From NCBI GenBank assembly GCA_035691285.1, contig DASSJI010000031.1, positions 1-6,433 of the forward strand: DNA of 6,433 nucleotides. Direction: 5' to 3'. The DNA comes from DATFEN01 sp035691285 (GTDB taxonomy: Bacteria > Acidobacteriota > Vicinamibacteria > Fen-336). Positions within the stretch are counted from its first letter, which is position 1, and each line of letters opens with the position of its first letter. The position numbers were made by a program, and so were the translations under genes. Positions 4,696 through 6,433 of the stretch are shown piece after piece. The notes beneath the pieces were generated by a model. That model was not told the origin of the DNA, did not search any database, and saw only the letters and a list, made by a program, of their open reading frames with translations.

Positions 4696-5924
4696 CGGAC
4701 TTCCTTTCCCGCCGGATCGCCGTAGAAGGCCATCCCGGCGAAGCTGACGACGCTCGTCTCGTCGATGTTCCACTGCTCGTACCGGAGCAGCTCGCCGCGC
4801 GCGGGTCGCGCGACGCGGAGGAACGTGTACAGGGGCGAGGCGCCGCACCAGCGCAGCGCGTCGCCCTCGCCGTCGGCCAGGAGCCTCCAGAAGCCGTCGG
4901 CGTCGGCCGCGGCGACGCGCTCGAGCCGCTCGCGGTCGCGGCGCTCGACCTCGACCATCGCGCCCTTCCCGGCCCGGGCCTCGATGCGGTCGCCGTAGCG
5001 GCGTCCCACGTGGGCCATGTCCACCCCGAGGACGAAGACGAGATCTCGCCGCGACGCCGCCTCGGCGGCGAGCGCCTCGAAGAAGGCCGCGACCGCCTCG
5101 TCCGCGTCGGGCGCTCCGGCGTCGGGCGCGAAGGGTCCGCACAGGATCGGCACGATCCTCACCCCTGGCGTGAAGCGGTGCTGCAGGAAGACGACCTGGA
5201 ACTCGATCGAGTGCTCCACGGCGTGGCAGTAGTCCTCGACCAGCGCGGCGCCCCCCGAGTCCGCCAGCCGGCCGACGAGCGCGGCGTCGACCTCCGCGTC
5301 GCCCAAGGGCGTCGCGAACCGCTTCCGGGTCAGGCCGAAGCGTCCAGGCACGCCGTAATGGGACGTGCCGAGGATCACGAAGGTGCGGTCGCCGACCGAA
5401 GGAGGGAGGGCGGCGTAGGCAGCGGCGAAGGATCGATGCCCTCCCTCGGGGCTGACGTGCGGCGCGGCGATGCCGACCAGCCCGTCGCCCGGCCGCGCGG
5501 CGGGCGTCGGCTCGGGCCCGATCCAGGCGTCGAGCTGGCGCCGCAGCGCCTCTCCCTCCGCGGGATACGCGGCGCCGGCGTGCGACGGCACCCGCCGCGG
5601 CGCCTCGGCGAAGGCCTGGTGCCGTGACGCGCGGCGCCGCTCCAGCGCCGCGTTGTCCAGGAAGCCGCCTTCGTCCAGCGTGGTCGTCAGGTGGCGCAGC
5701 AGCTCGCCCACCTCGAGCTCCCCGGTGATCCGCACGAGGGCCTCGCGCAGGTCGCCCTCGGTCTTCTCGCCGTCGAAGCAGAGCAGGCACGGCACCAGGG
5801 GCGGCGGAATGATCAAGACCCCGTCGGCGTAGCCGTAGGGATCCCGGACGAGCAGGCCGGGCCGGTCGGCGACCGGCGACGGCATCAGGTCGAGGTTGTG
5901 GCGAAGCCGCGGGAGCGCCTTCAC
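4692..5924 (-). CDS. amrB: MEMO family protein (AmmeMemoRadiSam system protein B) with N-terminal PqqD-like domain
   Basis: The protein has 410 residues, while plain MEMO proteins have about 270-300. Residues 113-405 are the MEMO domain: HAGAAYPAEGEALRRQLDAW at 115-134, AAPH at 153-156, VILGTSHYG at 183-191, HAVEHSIEFQVVFLQ at 234-248, VLGVDMAHVGRRYGD at 298-312 and RWCGASPLYTFL at 358-369. H156, H189 and C360 correspond by motif to metal-site residues His49, His81 and Cys244 of human MEMO1, so metal binding is plausible. Residues 1-110 form an added domain resembling PqqD-type winged helices (RPGLLVRDP, then FDGEKTEGDLREAL, then LDEGGFLD). The GTG at 5924 is chosen because this domain already starts at residue 5; its AGGGG motif is only 1 nt away, and ATG at 5885 is the alternative. 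No signal peptide is seen, so it is probably cytoplasmic. Bacterial MEMO function is unproven; the usual AMMECR1 and radical SAM partners are not in view. Confidence 0.92.
   Translation of the reverse strand: MKALPRLRHNLDLMPSPVADRPGLLVRDPYGYADGVLIIPPPLVPCLLCFDGEKTEGDLREALVRITGELEVGELLRHLTTTLDEGGFLDNAALERRRASRHQAFAEAPRRVPSHAGAAYPAEGEALRRQLDAWIGPEPTPAARPGDGLVGIAAPHVSPEGGHRSFAAAYAALPPSVGDRTFVILGTSHYGVPGRFGLTRKRFATPLGDAEVDAALVGRLADSGGAALVEDYCHAVEHSIEFQVVFLQHRFTPGVRIVPILCGPFAPDAGAPDADEAVAAFFEALAAEAASRRDLVFVLGVDMAHVGRRYGDRIEARAGKGAMVEVERRDRERLERVAAADADGFWRLLADGEGDALRWCGASPLYTFLRVARPARGELLRYEQWNIDETSVVSFAGMAFYGDPAGKEVR
4700..4709 (-). promoter_or_regulatory. Strong ribosome-binding site of the DsbA-like gene
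   Basis: Read on the - strand, GGAAAGGAAG ends 4 nt before the ATG at 4695-4693, with AGGA at good spacing (6 nt). It lies inside the last codons of the MEMO gene. It fixes the start of the DsbA-like gene and suggests efficient reinitiation at the ATGA overlap. Confidence 0.75.
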
Positions 5925-5934
5925 GCCCCTATCG

Positions 5935-6433
5935 CTACCACACCCGGCACGCCTTGTCGCCGCGGACCATCGGCGCCGTCGCCGGGCAGGCGAAGGCCCG
6001 CTGGAACTCCGGCATGTTGCTGACGACGCCGTTGACCCGGAAGCGCGGCAGCGAGTGGGGATCGGTCTGGGCCCGGAGCCTCGCCAGCTCCGGCCGGTAC
6101 GAGGCGCACCACACCTGGCCCCAGCCCAGGAAGAAGCGCTGCTCGGGCGTGAAGCCGTCGGTCTTCGCCGCCTGCTGGTCCTTCAGGCTCTCCAGGAGGG
6201 CCATGTACGCGATGCGGACGCCGCCGTTGTCGGCGACGTTCTCCCCCAGCGTCAGCTTGCCGTTGAGCTTCACGTCGTCCACGGCCGTGTAACCGGCGTA
6301 CTGCTCCACGACGCAGGCGGCGCGCTTCTCGAACTCGGCGGCGTCCTGCTCCGTCCACCAGTCCTCCAGGTTGCCGTTCGCTGCGAACTGGCGGCCCTGG
6401 TCGTCGAAGCCGTGGGTCAGCTCGTGGCCGATG
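5935..6433 (-). CDS. M13 family zinc metallopeptidase, neprilysin-like (3' part)
   Basis: The gene enters from the right edge; its last 165 residues are seen (6432 down to the TAG at 5937-5935). They contain the M13 catalytic core. The zinc motif HELTH is at 6426-6412 within GHELTHGFDDQGRQF. About 60 residues further on, GENVADNGG (6246-6220) supplies the third zinc ligand Glu (codon 6243-6241) and the Asp that orients the active-site His. The C-terminal CRVW matches the conserved CxxW end of the family. Known bacterial members are exported or membrane-bound peptidases that cut short peptides, usually about 650-700 residues long, so roughly three quarters of the gene lies outside. No key residue is missing in the visible part. 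The MEMO gene follows after 10 nt on the same strand. Confidence 0.95.
   Translation of the reverse strand, partial: IGHELTHGFDDQGRQFAANGNLEDWWTEQDAAEFEKRAACVVEQYAGYTAVDDVKLNGKLTLGENVADNGGVRIAYMALLESLKDQQAAKTDGFTPEQRFFLGWGQVWCASYRPELARLRAQTDPHSLPRFRVNGVVSNMPEFQRAFACPATAPMVRGDKACRVW

Noticed and set aside
3076..4725. A 549-codon + strand open frame spanning the transporter and the DsbA-like gene
   Set aside because: It runs out of frame through one real gene and antisense through another, and its composition (Arg/Leu/Gly/His-rich) has no recognisable motif.
4696..5790. Upstream in-frame extension of the DsbA-like gene into the MEMO gene
   Set aside because: The residues before the ATG at 4695 are Arg-rich shadow sequence; the ribosome-binding site and hydrophobic N-terminus fix the start at 4695.

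Overview
The window is a GC-rich bacterial chromosome segment in which genes fill almost every base. The best guess at the source is an Acidobacteriota-like soil or environmental bacterium. That is inference from gene style: a Ser/Thr kinase with a long periplasmic TolB-like/TPR tail, an M13 peptidase, and a MEMO-family protein carrying an extra N-terminal domain. No marker gene settles the taxonomy.

Left part, + strand. Positions 1-2183 hold the 3' part of a membrane-anchored Ser/Thr protein kinase: end of the kinase domain, Ala/Pro linker, one membrane segment, a TolB-like domain and TPR-type helical repeats. A clear sigma70-type promoter (TTGACC-16 nt-TAGACT) then drives a tRNA-Val(CAC) gene with encoded CCA (2238-2312). 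Next come a 47-nt imperfect hairpin and a short promoter-like stretch. A type II toxin-antitoxin pair follows (ribbon-helix-helix antitoxin 2403-2645, MazF/PemK toxin 2630-2956, 16-nt overlap). After 24 nt comes a queuosine-precursor transporter of the YhhQ family (2981-3694). Toxin, antitoxin and transporter are spaced like one transcription unit.

Right part, - strand, read from right to left. The 3' end of an M13 (neprilysin-like) zinc metallopeptidase (5935-6433, cut by the window edge exactly at its HExxH motif) is followed after 10 nt by a MEMO-family protein with an N-terminal PqqD-like extension (4692-5924). An ATGA overlap joins that gene to an exported SurA-N/DsbA-like thioredoxin-fold protein (3700-4695). 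The tight spacing indicates an operon. Peptidase and thiol oxidoreductase both belong to the cell envelope; the MEMO protein has no visible export signal.

The two strands meet tail to tail at 3694/3700 with only 5 bp between the stop codons. I see no CRISPR array, insertion sequence, integrase or clearly new multi-gene system. The most interesting points are the PqqD-like/MEMO architecture and its operon, the apparently leaderless toxin-antitoxin unit beside a tRNA gene and hairpin, and the toxin-antitoxin pair joined to a tRNA-modification precursor transporter.
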